The translations under genes and the position numbers were made by a program. Positions 63,347 to 64,000 of a DNA stretch of 64,000 nt are shown here, in pieces. The stretch is taken from positions 238,177 to 302,176 of the forward strand of contig CAXXLC010000015.1 of the NCBI GenBank assembly GCA_963677345.2, read 5' to 3'. Every line of letters starts with the position of its first letter. Positions within the stretch are counted from its first letter, which is position 1. Origin of the DNA: Saccharicrinis sp963677345 (GTDB taxonomy: Bacteria > Bacteroidota > Bacteroidia > Bacteroidales > Marinilabiliaceae). Below the pieces are notes generated by a model. That model had not been told where the DNA came from. It saw only the letters and a list, made by a program, of their open reading frames with translations, and did not search any database.

Positions 63347-64000
63347 TTATTCGACAAATGATTTGATTTTATCGACAGAATGGGGGGTTAACCGTTTTAC
63401 ATTTTGTTTCTGAAATTCGCTTGGAGTAATATTGAATTCAGACTTAAAACATGATGAAAAATATTTTGGATCTGAAAATCCTACAGCATAGGCAACTTCA
63501 GCAATCGAAATAGTATTGTTTTTTAGCATTACCGAAGCGTGTTTTAATTTAATATTTCTGATAAATTCAATAGGAGACAAGCCTGTGATTGTTTTAATCT
63601 TTCGGTAAAGAGAGGATTTTGATAAGTTTAATTCTCTAGCAAATGTGTTAATGTCAAAATCAACTTCAGATAAATAATTTTCAATAATTTCTATTGCCTT
63701 GTTTAAAAATTGCTCATCCATTGAATGGTTTTCTAAAGAGGATATATTTAGTTCTACGTTTGATTTGAACTCTTCTTGTTTACTCTTTTTATTCGAAATA
63801 AAATTATTAATTCTGGCGTTTAATACTCCCATTTCAAAAGGTTTGGAAATATAGGCATCTGCACCAGCGTTATAACACTCAATGCGGTCGTTTATGCTAT
63901 TCTTTGCTGTAAGGAGTATTACCGCAATATGACTGGTTTCTATATCTCCTTTTAGATTTTTACATAATTCAATGCCGTCCATTTCAGGCATCATTACGTC
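63347..64000 (-). CDS. Hybrid two-component regulator, C-terminal part (REC + AraC HTH), 5' truncated
   Basis: The frame is open to the end of the window (DVMMPEMDGIE follows directly), so the gene begins outside. Receiver domain with phosphoacceptor Asp in DVMMPEMDG and Lys in ISKPFEMG, a linker with many charged residues, and an AraC-type HTH (LNLSKSSLYRKIKTITG, then AYAVGFSDPKYFSSCFKSEF). The C-terminus KIKSFVE ends near 63347. Encoded upstream of the subtilase gene on the same strand with 105 bases between, so control of the subtilase/PorV-like pair is possible but unsupported. Similar in build to the fragment at 1-658. Confidence 0.85.
   Translation of the reverse strand, partial: DVMMPEMDGIELCKNLKGDIETSHIAVILLTAKNSINDRIECYNAGADAYISKPFEMGVLNARINNFISNKKSKQEEFKSNVELNISSLENHSMDEQFLNKAIEIIENYLSEVDFDINTFARELNLSKSSLYRKIKTITGLSPIEFIRNIKLKHASVMLKNNTISIAEVAYAVGFSDPKYFSSCFKSEFNITPSEFQKQNVKRLTPHSVDKIKSFVE

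Noticed and set aside
1..64000. tRNA, rRNA, insertion sequences, phage or plasmid genes
   Set aside because: None could be recognised by eye on either strand; a tRNA or covariance-model scan would be needed to exclude small RNAs fully.

Overview
The window looks like a chromosomal segment of an AT-rich, free-living Bacteroidota, most likely a marine or sediment polysaccharide degrader of the Marinilabiliales/Bacteroidales type. This rests on SusC/SusD pairs, hybrid two-component sensors ending in AraC domains, TAnnTTTG-type promoter motifs, lipoproteins with acidic residues after the lipobox Cys, a type IX secretion sorting domain and a PorV-like barrel. The genus is not determinable from the sequence alone. 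No rRNA, tRNA, transposase, phage gene or CRISPR array was seen.

Layout. 1-658: end of an HTCS regulator. 718-7400: molybdate module on the minus strand (modD, then porin, stand-alone Mop/TOBE protein, modC, modA, modB), interrupted by a plus-strand lipoprotein gene. 7734-32678: large xylan utilisation locus: SGNH acetylesterase, GH2, orphan sugar-binding lipoprotein, 1371-residue HTCS (minus), then GH3, GH10, GH43, SusC, SusD, surface glycan-binding lipoprotein, GH10 with two CBMs inserted, and a GPH-family symporter. 32679-38173: accessory stretch with REP-like repeats, a DUF6261-like gene, a 42-bp tandem array, a barrel protein, an MscS channel and an alpha/beta-hydrolase. 38248-41797: TPP riboswitch and thiM-thiE-thiL-thiD. 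41893-42048: a 51-residue CxxC microprotein gene. 43116-45962: hexuronate operon (Nudix-type regulator, SDR oxidoreductase, uxuA). 46328-57534: second glycan locus (GH31 alpha-xylosidase type, GH3, GH42, GPH symporter, GH94 phosphorylase). 57659-59380: SGNH hydrolase and an XRE/membrane-protein pair. 59560-63241: subtilase and PorV-like barrel, both frameshifted. 63347-64000: end of another HTCS regulator.

How it fits together. The first locus should bind acetylated, decorated xylan at the surface, cut it with two GH10 enzymes, import oligomers through SusCD, trim them with GH3/GH43/esterase/GH2, and import the products by the GPH symporter, under control of the HTCS at 13192-17307. Glucuronic acid side chains could feed the nearby uxuA/SDR operon. 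The second locus has no SusCD pair and looks built for xyloglucan- or cello-oligosaccharides: xylose and galactose are removed outside the inner membrane and the beta-glucan core is phosphorolysed in the cytoplasm.

Most worth following up: the ATGA-coupled subtilase/PorV-like pair with a +1 frameshift in each gene; heptameric repeats filling at least three gene junctions; the 42-bp array; the helically phased GTAAC sites in front of the xylan HTCS; a duplicated susC start region that encodes a 16-residue leader; matched CGT-N7-ACG sites in the hexuronate operon; and the untracked CPNCW microprotein. All functional statements are from sequence reading and family knowledge; no database search was run.
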